Below are positions 28,172 through 36,778 of a stretch of 64,000 bases of DNA, in pieces (within the stretch, counting starts at the first letter, position 1; each line of letters opens with the position of its first letter). The position numbers and the translations under genes are program-made. Source of the stretch: JBGTFE01 sp036403235 (GTDB taxonomy: Bacteria > Acidobacteriota > Blastocatellia > Pyrinomonadales > Pyrinomonadaceae); assembly GCA_036403235.1 (NCBI GenBank), contig DASWRI010000071.1, forward strand, positions 1 through 64,000, written 5' to 3'. The notes beneath the pieces are model-generated. The model saw only the letters and a list, made by a program, of their open reading frames with translations. It had not been told where the DNA came from and ran no database searches.

Positions 28172-28255
28172 TTAGCCGCGAATTACACGGATTACACAAA
28201 TATTCATTGTTTTTGTTCGTGTTATTAGTGTAATTCGCGGCTAACTTCTTTTTGT
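28172..28255 (+). terminator. Word-built inverted repeat R3, terminator-like
   Basis: A 17-bp perfect stem TTAGCCGCGAATTACAC (28172-28188) with its complement (28228-28244), enclosing further ATTACAC words. On the plus strand it is followed by CTTCTTTTTGTTTTTT, so it probably terminates the isoaspartyl peptidase transcript. It separates convergent genes. Confidence 0.7.
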
Positions 28256-28277
28256 TTTTTCGCTCGTGCTCATCGGG

Positions 28278-28299
28278 GCGGGCAAGCCGTCGCTCCTAC
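28278..28299. repeat. Dispersed GGAGCG...GGCTTGCCCGC element, inverted
   Basis: On the minus strand it reads GTAGGAGCGACGGCTTGCCC and then GC. Lies just beyond the 3' end of cyanophycin synthetase. Confidence 0.45.
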
Positions 28300-28303
28300 A
28301 ACT

Positions 28304-30940
28304 TTAATTCTCAATCGGCGTCACGCTGTCGCGAAATTCTTTGACGAATTCGATGTCGTCGCGCACGCGGTCGCCCAGAGTGACGACGAGCTCGCCTTTG
28401 CGGGCGGTTTTCAGCGCGTGCTGAATCGCGTCGCGGCTTTCGGGGACGATTTTAACCGAAACGTCTTTTCCGCTTTCCTTGATGCCTTCCTGCAAAAGCT
28501 GGTACATATTCTGCTCGCCGCGCCCGCGTAAATAATCGCCGCGCCTGATGATTATGCGTTCAAAATTTTCGCCGCAGAGCTTGCCCATTTCGCGCAAATC
28601 GTCGTCGCGCCGGTCGCCCGTTCCGTTCAGAATTACGCTGTGATGTTTGTGCGGAAGCTTTTTGATAAATCTTAAAAGCGCCGTCAAGCCCGCCGGATTG
28701 TGCGCGTAATCGATTAAAACCGTGAAATTGCCGATTTCGATAAAGTTCAGGCGTCCCGGCGTCTGCGCCGTTCCGGCCGTGAAGGTCGAAAGCCCGGTGC
28801 GTATGTCCTCGATGGAAACGCCGTGGACGAAGCACGCGAGCGTCGCCGCCAGCGCGTTTTGAATCATAAACCCGGCGCGCCCGCCGAACGTCACCGGCAC
28901 GTTTGTCACCTTTTCGACGCGAACTTTCCATTTGCCTTTTAAAAGCGTGATAAACCCGTTTTCGTAAACGCAGCAGATACCGCCTTTGGACGCGTGTTTT
29001 TTGATGTTTTCGTTGTTTTCGTCCATCGAAAAATAGACGCATTCGCCGTCAACCCATTTCCGCATCCAGAAAACGTTTTCGTCCTCAGCGTTCAGCACGG
29101 CGAAACCGTTTTTTCCGACCGAGCGCGGCACGACCGATTTGACGCGTGCCAAATCCTCCAAAGTATTTATGTCCTTTAATCCGAGATGGTCGGCGGCAAT
29201 GTTAGTGACGACCGCAACGTCGCAGAAATCGTAACCGAGGCCCGAACGAATAATTCCGCCGCGCGCCGTCTCGAGAACGGCGACCTGCACCGAAGGGTCT
29301 TTCAAAACGAGCTGCGCCGAAACCGGCCCGGTATTGTCGCCCGAGATAATCTGTTGATTTTGAATATAAGTTCCATCGGTCGTGGTAAATCCGACGGTCA
29401 GGCCGCTTCCTTTCAAAATGTGCGCGATAACCCGCGTAACGGTCGTTTTTCCATTTGTTCCGGTGATGGCGAAAATCGGAACGCGCGACGGCAGCCCGGG
29501 CGGAAAAAGCATATTGACGACGTGCTCGGCGACGTTGCGGGCAATTCCCTCGCTCGGCGCAAGGTGCATTCGAAAGCCCGGCGCGGCGTTGACTTCGATA
29601 ATTCCGCCGCCGTTTTCGCTCAGCGGCTCGGAGACGTTCGGCGCGATGATGTCGATTCCGGCGACGTCGAGGCCGATGATTTTGGCGATGCGCTCAAACA
29701 AAAAGACGTTTTCCGGATGAAGCTCGTCCGTTCGGTCAATCGCCGTTCCGCCGGTCGAAATATTCGCCGTCGTCTTCAGATGAAGCATCTCGTCTTTCGG
29801 CAGAACGGTTTCGGGCGTGTAGCCTTTCGCTTTCAAAAGCCTGAGCGTCTGGCCGTCGACGTCAATCTGCGTCAGAACGTTTTCGTGTCCGTAGCCGCGC
29901 CGCGAATCTTTGTTAATTTCGTCAATCAACTGCTGAATCGTCTGTTTCCCGTCGCCGATGACGTTTGCCGGGGTTCGTTCGGCGACGGCGATGAGTTTTT
30001 TGTTGACGCACAAAGCGCGAAAATCGTTGCCGACGAGCATTTTTTCGACGATGACGTCTTTTGAATATTCCTTGGCTTTGTGAAACGCCGTCAAAGCGTC
30101 TTCCATGTGCTCGATTCCGACGGTCGCGCCTTTGCCGTGATTTCCGTCGAGCGGCTTGATGACGACCGGAAAACCGACGCGATTGACGGTATCTTCGAGC
30201 TCGTCTTCATTTCGAATGCTGAACCCGCGCGGAACGGGAATTCCCATCTCGCCGAGCAGTTTTTTGGTAGCGTTTTTGTCGCCTGCAATCTCGACCGCAA
30301 TCATATTCGTCTGGCCGGTGACGGTCGCCTGAATTCTCTGCTGGTGAACGCCGTAACCGAGCTGTACGAGCGATTGCTCGTTGAGACGAATATAGGGAAT
30401 CCCGCGCGACGAAGCTTCTTCGACAATTGAGCCGGTCGAAGGCCCGAAACGAACTTCTTCGCGAATCTCGCGCATTCTCTGCACGTCTGCGGCGATGCTT
30501 TTTCTGACTTCTTCGATTGGCGCATCTTCGGCCAAATCGAGAAAAAGACGAACGGCGGCGCGCGCGGCAAAACGCCCGACCTGTTCTTCCATATAGCTGA
30601 AAACGATGTTGTAAATTCCCTCTTCGTCCGTTTCGCGCGTGCGGCCGTAGCCGACGTCCATGCCCGCAAGCGTCTGCAGCTCAAGCGCAAAATGCTCGAC
30701 GACGTGGCCGCCCCAGGTGCCTTCTTTGACGCGGCGCAAAAATCCGCCTTCTTCCTGATAACTGCATCCGTGCGCGATGAGCGACGGCAGCACTTCCTGC
30801 ATTCGCTCGTAAAAATTCTTGATTTTATTGGTCGGCTTGTGCTCGTAATCTTCGATATCGAGCCGCATAATAATCAGCTGTTTCCAGTAACCGCTCCAAT
30901 AATTAGGTCCGCGTAATGTTCTGATTTCGAGAATTTTCAT
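28304..30940 (-). CDS. cphA: Cyanophycin synthetase
   Basis: A protein of 878 residues, the length of the family. It builds the storage polymer multi-L-arginyl-poly-L-aspartate with ATP. The start MKILEIRTLRGPNYWSG (30940) matches the usual CphA N-terminus; a longer frame upstream is rejected. The first half is an N-terminal domain plus ATP-grasp ('PVVIKPLDGNHGKGATVGI', 'IIEVNAAPGFRMH') that adds aspartate. The second half is Mur-ligase-like with the P-loop 'TGTNGKTTVTRVI' (about 494-503), 'ARGGIIRSGLGY' and 'DYAHNPAGL', which adds arginine. It is preceded by cyanophycinase on the same strand with an 81-base gap, probably one operon. Confidence 0.96.
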   Translation of the reverse strand: MKILEIRTLRGPNYWSGYWKQLIIMRLDIEDYEHKPTNKIKNFYERMQEVLPSLIAHGCSYQEEGGFLRRVKEGTWGGHVVEHFALELQTLAGMDVGYGRTRETDEEGIYNIVFSYMEEQVGRFAARAAVRLFLDLAEDAPIEEVRKSIAADVQRMREIREEVRFGPSTGSIVEEASSRGIPYIRLNEQSLVQLGYGVHQQRIQATVTGQTNMIAVEIAGDKNATKKLLGEMGIPVPRGFSIRNEDELEDTVNRVGFPVVIKPLDGNHGKGATVGIEHMEDALTAFHKAKEYSKDVIVEKMLVGNDFRALCVNKKLIAVAERTPANVIGDGKQTIQQLIDEINKDSRRGYGHENVLTQIDVDGQTLRLLKAKGYTPETVLPKDEMLHLKTTANISTGGTAIDRTDELHPENVFLFERIAKIIGLDVAGIDIIAPNVSEPLSENGGGIIEVNAAPGFRMHLAPSEGIARNVAEHVVNMLFPPGLPSRVPIFAITGTNGKTTVTRVIAHILKGSGLTVGFTTTDGTYIQNQQIISGDNTGPVSAQLVLKDPSVQVAVLETARGGIIRSGLGYDFCDVAVVTNIAADHLGLKDINTLEDLARVKSVVPRSVGKNGFAVLNAEDENVFWMRKWVDGECVYFSMDENNENIKKHASKGGICCVYENGFITLLKGKWKVRVEKVTNVPVTFGGRAGFMIQNALAATLACFVHGVSIEDIRTGLSTFTAGTAQTPGRLNFIEIGNFTVLIDYAHNPAGLTALLRFIKKLPHKHHSVILNGTGDRRDDDLREMGKLCGENFERIIIRRGDYLRGRGEQNMYQLLQEGIKESGKDVSVKIVPESRDAIQHALKTARKGELVVTLGDRVRDDIEFVKEFRDSVTPIEN

Positions 30941-31021
30941 AAATATTAATTTTATTCGACAATTATTAATTGTTCCGTCAGGTCGCAAACAAAAACAATC
31001 AACAAAAAGCCGCTCGCAAAT

Positions 31022-31876
31022 TTATTCGATGTCGGGCAATAAAAACTCGTTCGGCGGCTGAAGCGGGTGGCGCGCGAAATAGTCGTAGACGAGACTGTCG
31101 CCCAAGATGTGAAGCTGGACGCCGCAGACGCTGAACGCTTGATAATCGGCGACTTCGGCAATCTCGTTGTAGGTTATCTGCGAGCCGTCGACAATCGTCA
31201 CCGTTCCTTCGCCGAAAACTTCCAGAACGCCTTTGTTGTCCATGATAATCGCCGTATTTTCGTCAATCCCGATGCCGAGATTATACGGGTTGAAGGAAAC
31301 GGCCGTAATCAGCCGGCTGATGCGCCCGCGCTCGGTAAAATGCTGGTCGATGATGACGTTTTTTAAGAAACCGAGGCCGGGCGAAAGCCGCACGGAATTT
31401 TTTTGCGGGTGCGGCGTCGATTCGCCGCGGACAATCATCGACTGCGACATTCCGGCCGCGCCGGCGCTCGTTCCGGCGACGACGATATCGGTTTCGCCGA
31501 CCAGATGACGCAGTTTTTGCGCAAATTTTGTTCCGCCTAAAATCGAAACGAGCCGCATCTGGTCGCCGCCCGTGATAAAAACGCCTTTAACGCCGTCGAG
31601 CAGCGTGTCGGGGTCGGCCTGAAAAACGTCCTGCCGCGAAGTCGCGCGCAGCACGCGCGGATTGGCGACGCCCAGATTGCGAAACGCCTGCACATAAACG
31701 TCGGCCGCAAACTCGGGAAAATCCGACGCCACCGGCACGATTAAAATCTCCGACTGCTCGCCGCCCGCCAGCTGCAGAAATTTCTTTAAGATTCGCCGCT
31801 CGTTGTATTTGTCCTCCGCGCCGCCGATGATGAGCAGATGACCGCCGATAACTTCCCTGTGTTCTCGATTATCCAT
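31022..31876 (-). CDS. cphB: Cyanophycinase
   Basis: A protein of 284 residues, a serine peptidase of family S51 that cuts cyanophycin to beta-Asp-Arg dipeptides. Key segments: 'GGHLLIIGGAEDK' at the N-terminus, 'GVFITGGDQMRLVSIL' (about 98-113), the nucleophile elbow 'GTSAGAAGMSQSM' with Ser137, and 'DQHFTERGRISRL' with the catalytic-site His. No signal peptide, so intracellular. Upstream gene of the cphB-cphA pair. The ATG at 31876 is about 20 bases from inverted repeat R4, and no Shine-Dalgarno is visible. Confidence 0.95.
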   Translation of the reverse strand: MDNREHREVIGGHLLIIGGAEDKYNERRILKKFLQLAGGEQSEILIVPVASDFPEFAADVYVQAFRNLGVANPRVLRATSRQDVFQADPDTLLDGVKGVFITGGDQMRLVSILGGTKFAQKLRHLVGETDIVVAGTSAGAAGMSQSMIVRGESTPHPQKNSVRLSPGLGFLKNVIIDQHFTERGRISRLITAVSFNPYNLGIGIDENTAIIMDNKGVLEVFGEGTVTIVDGSQITYNEIAEVADYQAFSVCGVQLHILGDSLVYDYFARHPLQPPNEFLLPDIE

Positions 31877-31898
31877 TTGAAATTAACGGTAAATGGTA

Positions 31899-31960
31899 AG
31901 TGCTAAGTGGTAAGTGAAAATTTCTTTTTACTTACCACTAACCACTTACCGCTTAGCACT
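31899..31960. repeat. Word-built inverted repeat R4
   Basis: Left arm AGTGCTAAGTGGTAAGTG (31899-31916) and right arm complementary at 17 of 18 positions (31943-31960). Both arms are reiterations of TAAGTG words. It lies upstream of cphB and of the divergent gene at 32132, so it is not a simple 3' terminator. Confidence 0.75.
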
Positions 31961-32131
31961 TTCCTTGTATGTTAAGTTATTGCAAATCGTGCCCTAGCGT
32001 CAAGATTGCGCGGAAAATATTTTTTTCGCCGGCATTTTCTTGTCGCCGCCGCGAAATCGTGTTATAAAAAGCCGCAATCGATATTGCGGTCTTCGCCCGT
32101 TCTCGCACAAAATTTTGGAAAAGAGGTGTTT

Positions 32132-32500
32132 ATGAAAGAAAAGGAAGCTGAGCTGACGAAATCAGAAGAATGGTTTCGCGACCGTCTGAACGATTATATC
32201 GAATACGGTATCGGCGCATTTACGATTTTCGCCGGCTGGCTTTTATCGAGCGAAAGCATTATTTCGCTCGAAGCGAGTGCCGACGCCGACAAAAAAGAAG
32301 CGGCGATTCTGCTGGCCGTCATTCTGCCGATTCTGTGGGTAATCTGGTACACGGTTTTGCTGAAAACTCACTCGAAATGCCCGTCACATCCGACCGTCAT
32401 CGAGCGCCGATTTTTGCATCTTTACGCCATCGGTCTCGGAATCGCGCTGTTTGTATTGTGGTTTATGGTCGCCGACGTTTACCTGGCACTCCGCTGGTAG
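32132..32500 (+). CDS. Small three-span membrane protein of unknown function
   Basis: A protein of 122 residues. The ATG at 32132 follows AAGAGGTG closely and is preferred over a longer frame starting at 32006. A charged N-terminus (MKEKEAELTKSEEWFRDRL) is followed by three hydrophobic segments (about 26-42, 58-78, 97-117), with short polar loops. No family is recognised. It stands alone between divergent cphB and convergent lpxB. Confidence 0.65.
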   Translation: MKEKEAELTKSEEWFRDRLNDYIEYGIGAFTIFAGWLLSSESIISLEASADADKKEAAILLAVILPILWVIWYTVLLKTHSKCPSHPTVIERRFLHLYAIGLGIALFVLWFMVADVYLALRW

Positions 32501-32521
32501 CAACTTAGATTACGAATTTCA

Positions 32522-32568
32522 AATTACGAATAAAAGAACGCCCACTTTTCAATTCGTAATTCGTAATT
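32522..32568. repeat. Word-built inverted repeat R5, overlapping the lpxB 3' end
   Basis: AATTACGAAT (32522-32531) and its complement twice in tandem (32552-32561 and 32559-32568). The right arm encodes the last residues of LpxB (ELRITN) and supplies the stop codon at 32549-32551 together with the adjacent bases. Confidence 0.65.
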
Positions 32569-33715
32569 CTCTCAAAATCGCTTCCGCCGCGCGTTTTGAC
32601 GCGCCGCCGTGACCGAGCGTGTCGGCGGCGTTTTTCAGTCGTTCGCGCATCGATTTGTTTGCTTCGGGTTCGAGCAGGCGAAAAAGCTCGGCCGCCAGAG
32701 TTTCTTTTGTAAAATCGTTTTGAATCAGCTCTTTTGCGAGCCGCGCGCGCGCAATCAGATTTATCAGGCCGAAATGCTCGACGTTTATCAAAGGCCGGAG
32801 AAGCTTGTAGTTGAGCGCCGAAGTTTTATAAACAATTGCCATCGGAGTTCCGATAATCGCCGTTTCGAGCGTCGCCGTTCCGCTCGTGACGGCCGCCGCG
32901 TCCGACGCGTTTAAGGCTTCGTGCGTTTCGTTTTGAACAATCCGTAAAGTTTCCGGTCGTTTTTGTTTTGCTCTTTCGATTATCGATTCAATTTCCGAAA
33001 GTTTTCGATTTTTGGCGGCTGCGATGACAAATTGCAGCTCCGCGTTTTTCTCCGACATGAGCGCGGCGGTTTCGAGCAGAACGGGCAAAACGCGCGCGAT
33101 TTCCTTGCCGCGGCTTCCGGCTAAAAGGGCGATAATCGGTTTTTGCGCATCGAGCTCGTGTTTCGCGCAAAATTCTTTTTTTGAAAGTTTTGAAGAAACT
33201 TCGCGCGCGAGCGGGTTGCCGACGTATTCGACGTGCTCGATTCCCTGCTGCGCGTACCAGTCTTTTTCAAACGGCAAAATCGTGATGAGCAAATCGACAA
33301 AATTTTTGACGACGCGCGCGCGATGCTTGCGCCACGCCCAGAGCTGCGGCGAGATGTAATAAATGATTTTCAGATTTTGTTTTTTTAGAGATTTGGCGAG
33401 CTTTAAGTTAAAATCGGGAAAATCGACCAGCACGACGGCGTCGGGCCGTCTGCGCACGGCTTCTTTTTTGAGCTTTTGAAAAGTTTTCCAGAACATCGGC
33501 AGGGCGCGCGCAATCTCCGGCAGACCGACGATTGATAAATTATCGGCATTGACAATTGGCTCGACACCTGCATCGCGCAGATGATGTCCGGCCGCGCCGA
33601 AAAACTCGAAATTAATTTCCGGCGCAAGCTCGCGCAGGGCGCGAACGAGCTTTGCCGCGTGCGCATCGCCCGAAGCCTCGCCCGCGACAATCATTATTTT
33701 TAAGATTTGTTTCAT
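32549..33715 (-). CDS. lpxB: Lipid-A-disaccharide synthase
   Basis: A protein of 388 residues, a GT19 glycosyltransferase that joins UDP-diacylglucosamine and lipid X in lipid A synthesis at the inner membrane. Family signatures are clear: 'KIMIVAGEASGDAHAAKLVR' at the start, 'EFFGAAGHHLRDAGVE', 'VLVDFPDFNLKLAKSLKK', 'YYISPQLWAWRKHR', 'LPFEKDWY', 'GNPLA', 'ALLAGSRGKEI' and 'SGTATLETAIIGTPMAIVYK'. No other lpx genes are adjacent. The last six residues come from an intergenic-type repeat (R5), an unusual ending. It shows that the organism makes LPS. Confidence 0.96.
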   Translation of the reverse strand: MKQILKIMIVAGEASGDAHAAKLVRALRELAPEINFEFFGAAGHHLRDAGVEPIVNADNLSIVGLPEIARALPMFWKTFQKLKKEAVRRRPDAVVLVDFPDFNLKLAKSLKKQNLKIIYYISPQLWAWRKHRARVVKNFVDLLITILPFEKDWYAQQGIEHVEYVGNPLAREVSSKLSKKEFCAKHELDAQKPIIALLAGSRGKEIARVLPVLLETAALMSEKNAELQFVIAAAKNRKLSEIESIIERAKQKRPETLRIVQNETHEALNASDAAAVTSGTATLETAIIGTPMAIVYKTSALNYKLLRPLINVEHFGLINLIARARLAKELIQNDFTKETLAAELFRLLEPEANKSMRERLKNAADTLGHGGASKRAAEAILRELRITN

Positions 33716-33726
33716 TCGGTTAAGCG

Positions 33727-33831
33727 ATAGAACGCGGATGACGCGGATAAAGCGAATTTGAGCGGATATATCATAAAATGATTTTGTATTATCTGCGTTA
33801 ATCCGTCTAATCCGCGTTATCCGCGTTCTAT
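33727..33831. repeat. Word-built inverted repeat R6
   Basis: Arms of 22 bases (33727-33748 and 33810-33831) match at 21 positions. They start with ATAGAACGCGGAT and are made of repeated ACGCGGAT words; more degenerate copies lie inside the loop. Located 12 bases upstream of the lpxB ATG, in the divergent gap of about 330 bases before the gene at 34048. The rest of the gap shows no gene. Confidence 0.75.
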
Positions 33832-34047
33832 TTCTTTCACGTTTTTATTTTCCGTTAAGTCAACCAATTCGCCCTTTTTATGCATCCAAGCAGATGTTTT
33901 TCAGTCTCAATTTATCAATTTAATTCGATACTTGCTTGCAACGCGCATTTTTTACCTTTAAAATGCAATGTTTCGTGCCTGAGACAAAATTTATATTTGA
34001 ATTAGATTTACGCCTCAATATTTTTATAAACGTTTTTGGAGGAATTT

Positions 34048-36534
34048 GTGAAATTTCACATACTGTTTTTATTAGCAACCATGGCTTTATTCGGCGCGCT
34101 CCCGGTTTCGGCGCAGGTTGATTCGGTTCTCGGACAGATTTCCGCGTCTCTCACCGACTCGTTCGCCGGCGGCATGAGCGGAGATGCGAGACTGGTCGTT
34201 TTTGAATCGACCGGAAACGTCGCCACCGAAAATCCGCGCAACGCTGACGGCAACCGTGAGATTTTTATTTTCGATTATGCCCAGCGCCGCATATTTCAAA
34301 TTACCGACACGAAAAGTGTTTTGATAAACACGGCCAACTCACCGACCACCGACAACATAAAAGTAGAAATTTCAAATATCCGCCCGGTTATCAGCAACAA
34401 CGGGCGCTGGATTGCCTTCGGCTCAAACGCGACGACTTCGACTCCGACGACGCCCGACGCGACCAACCCGGGAAGCTTTGACGGAAATTCCTTTACGACG
34501 ACGAGCGGCACAAATCCTTTGACATCCGACGCCAATCTGGAAATGTGGTTGTATCAAATTCCCGCGGTCGCGCCCGCCAATTTGTCTTCGGGCGAAGAAA
34601 TTCCGATTACGAATTTGAGCGCCGGAACTTTCACGCGCGTCACAAACACTCTGCCGAGCCGCCTGCCGCAACCTGGAAGCTCGACCAATATCCCGGTCGT
34701 CGCCGACGATAATCACGACGCGAGCATCAATGATAACGGAACTTATATCGCTTTTACTTCAAATCGCGATTTGGTTCCGTGCCTGACGACGGCGACGGCG
34801 ACCTGCGGAAACGCTTTTCCGAATTTTGACAACGACGAGATTTACTCTTACGTCAGAACTGCGGCCACGCTCGCCCAAATCACGGCGACGCCGCGCGGAA
34901 CGGTTTCCTCGCCGATTTACAACGCCAACCCGACGATTTCCGGCAACGGCCTGCGCGTCGCTTTTCTGAGCAAAGCCAACAACGCGATTGTCGGCATGAC
35001 GGGCGGGACGAACTCCGACCAGAACGAAGAAGTTTATTACGCCGATTTGGACGCGGGCGGCAATCCGACCGGCACGAAAAAACAGGTCACGGCGACGGCG
35101 CGCGTCAGTGCCGGCGACATCGTCAATATCTTTAACTACGGCGAAAGAATGAGTCGCGACGGGCGCTACATCGCGTTGGATTCCTACGCCGATTTGACGA
35201 ACGAAAACAGCGGGACAAATCAAACGAGCTTTGCGCTTTATCTATACGATACGGTAGCCAATACTTTCCGCCGAATCGGCCCGCGCAGCAACGCCGATTC
35301 GGCTGCAAGCGGCGGCGATTTGCTTCATTATCCCGGCTTTACCGATAACGACGCGAGCGGAGTTCCGAGCACGCTCGTGCTCGAAACGCGCCAGAACATA
35401 AAAGCCGACGGAACGATTCCGACCACTGAGGCTGACGGATTAAATCCCGACACGGTTCGCCCGGCGCAGATTTATTCGTATCCGCTGAACGTTCCGGCGG
35501 CGACCGCGACGTTTACGAGACGCACGAAGCTGCCCGCACCGTTTTTTGTTATCGCTTCGACGCAGCCTTTGACCAGTGATTCCATCAAACGCTTTACTTT
35601 CAATTTGGCGCAGACCGAACCGGGAACGGGCAATCTGGATTTATCGTCCGAAGTTTTTTATCTTTTGACGCCCGAAGTCGTTACGAACACGGCTTCGAGC
35701 CTCAGCTTTGCAACCGGCGCGAGCAGAATTCCGGTTACGGCTTCGCCCGTTCCGACTCCGACCTCAACGCCGACGCCGAGCCCGAGCCCGTCGGTCAGTC
35801 CGACGCCCGCAACACCGCCGGCCGTTCAGGGCGTCTCGCCCGGCAGTCTGGCGATTCTGGACTATCAATCGGGAATTAATCAACCGGTGGTCGCCACCGA
35901 AGCCGTCGGTTCGCTGGACAGAAGATTTACGCTTCCGATAGAGCTAAGCGGCGTGACGATGACCGTCAACGGCGCGGCGTGCGGTTTGAAACGCGTCAGC
36001 CAGCGTCAAATCATCTTTGTCGTTCCGCCCGGACTTTCGGTCAGCGGCACGACCAACACGGCGGTTTATCCGGTCGTTATCAATAACAACGGAACTGTCA
36101 TAAAAGGAAGCATCACGATTGTTCCCGGCCGGCCCGACATATTTACAAATTTACCGACGCCGGGGCCGGGCGGACGAGCGAGGGTTTTTAACGCCACCAA
36201 CTCGCCTTTCGTCAACGGCGAGCCGTTTACCGTAACGACCATAAAACGGCGCGGCGGCCGGCGCGTTTCGACCGTTTTACGGCTGTATCTGACGGGCGTC
36301 AATAATCTGGTCGCTTCGACATTTGCCATCAGAGTCGGAAATCAGACGATTACGGGAGCTTCGATTTTAACGGCGGCGACGCTGGTCGAGCCCGGAGTTT
36401 ACACGGTCGATTTCACGCTTCCGCCGGAGCTCAATGCGGCCGGCGACGTGCCGATTGTCGTTACCGTGACCGTCAACGGCCAGACATTTACAAGTCGCCT
36501 TGACGACACGGCGGCGCGCGTCAGGATTCTGTGA
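34048..36534 (+). CDS. Secreted beta-propeller (PD40/TolB-like) protein with Pro-Thr linker and Ig/IPT-like C-terminus
   Basis: A protein of 828 residues. The GTG at 34048 is chosen because GGAGG lies 6 bases before it. It has a signal peptide (FHILFLLATMALFGALPVSAQ). Residues about 40-545 hold propeller blades of the PD40 type, each with an 'S..G..IAF.S' core ('ISNNGRWIAFGSNA', 'INDNGTYIAFTSNRD', 'MSRDGRYIALDS'). A linker rich in Pro, Thr and Ser (about 570-600, 'TPTPSPSPSVSPTP') leads to a C-terminal domain with 'VTVNGAACGLKRVSQRQIIF' and 'VPPGL', as in the TIGR03437-type acidobacterial C-terminus. Likely surface-associated; ligand unknown. Followed by the R7 terminator. Confidence 0.75.
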   Translation: MKFHILFLLATMALFGALPVSAQVDSVLGQISASLTDSFAGGMSGDARLVVFESTGNVATENPRNADGNREIFIFDYAQRRIFQITDTKSVLINTANSPTTDNIKVEISNIRPVISNNGRWIAFGSNATTSTPTTPDATNPGSFDGNSFTTTSGTNPLTSDANLEMWLYQIPAVAPANLSSGEEIPITNLSAGTFTRVTNTLPSRLPQPGSSTNIPVVADDNHDASINDNGTYIAFTSNRDLVPCLTTATATCGNAFPNFDNDEIYSYVRTAATLAQITATPRGTVSSPIYNANPTISGNGLRVAFLSKANNAIVGMTGGTNSDQNEEVYYADLDAGGNPTGTKKQVTATARVSAGDIVNIFNYGERMSRDGRYIALDSYADLTNENSGTNQTSFALYLYDTVANTFRRIGPRSNADSAASGGDLLHYPGFTDNDASGVPSTLVLETRQNIKADGTIPTTEADGLNPDTVRPAQIYSYPLNVPAATATFTRRTKLPAPFFVIASTQPLTSDSIKRFTFNLAQTEPGTGNLDLSSEVFYLLTPEVVTNTASSLSFATGASRIPVTASPVPTPTSTPTPSPSPSVSPTPATPPAVQGVSPGSLAILDYQSGINQPVVATEAVGSLDRRFTLPIELSGVTMTVNGAACGLKRVSQRQIIFVVPPGLSVSGTTNTAVYPVVINNNGTVIKGSITIVPGRPDIFTNLPTPGPGGRARVFNATNSPFVNGEPFTVTTIKRRGGRRVSTVLRLYLTGVNNLVASTFAIRVGNQTITGASILTAATLVEPGVYTVDFTLPPELNAAGDVPIVVTVTVNGQTFTSRLDDTAARVRIL

Positions 36535-36558
36535 CGAACAATTTAGTTGAGGAGCTGG

Positions 36559-36614
36559 GGAGAAGAGGAGAAAAGGAGCTGCGTAAGCTTGCTTTATCTC
36601 CTCTTCTCCTTTTT
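36559..36614 (+). terminator. Word-built inverted repeat R7, terminator-like
   Basis: A 12-bp perfect stem GGAGAAGAGGAG (36559-36570) with its complement (36598-36609), then TTTTTG. Arms are GGAGAA/GAGGAG words. It lies 25 bases past the stop of the propeller protein and probably terminates it. Confidence 0.7.
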
Positions 36615-36778
36615 GCCATATCTCTCTTCTCTGTTCGCATTTCTTGCTTAAAAAGGCGCGTTATATTATCTTTAATGGGAAGCAAAAAATTTACAGAAAT
36701 CGGATGTATTTCGTCATTTCTTCCAAATAGATTTTTAATCGATTTATTTCATACCTTTTAGGAGATTTATAAAAAACG

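Noticed and set aside
29186..30064. 292-codon frame antisense to cyanophycin synthetase
   Set aside because: Same reason: lies wholly inside a well-supported gene on the other strand.
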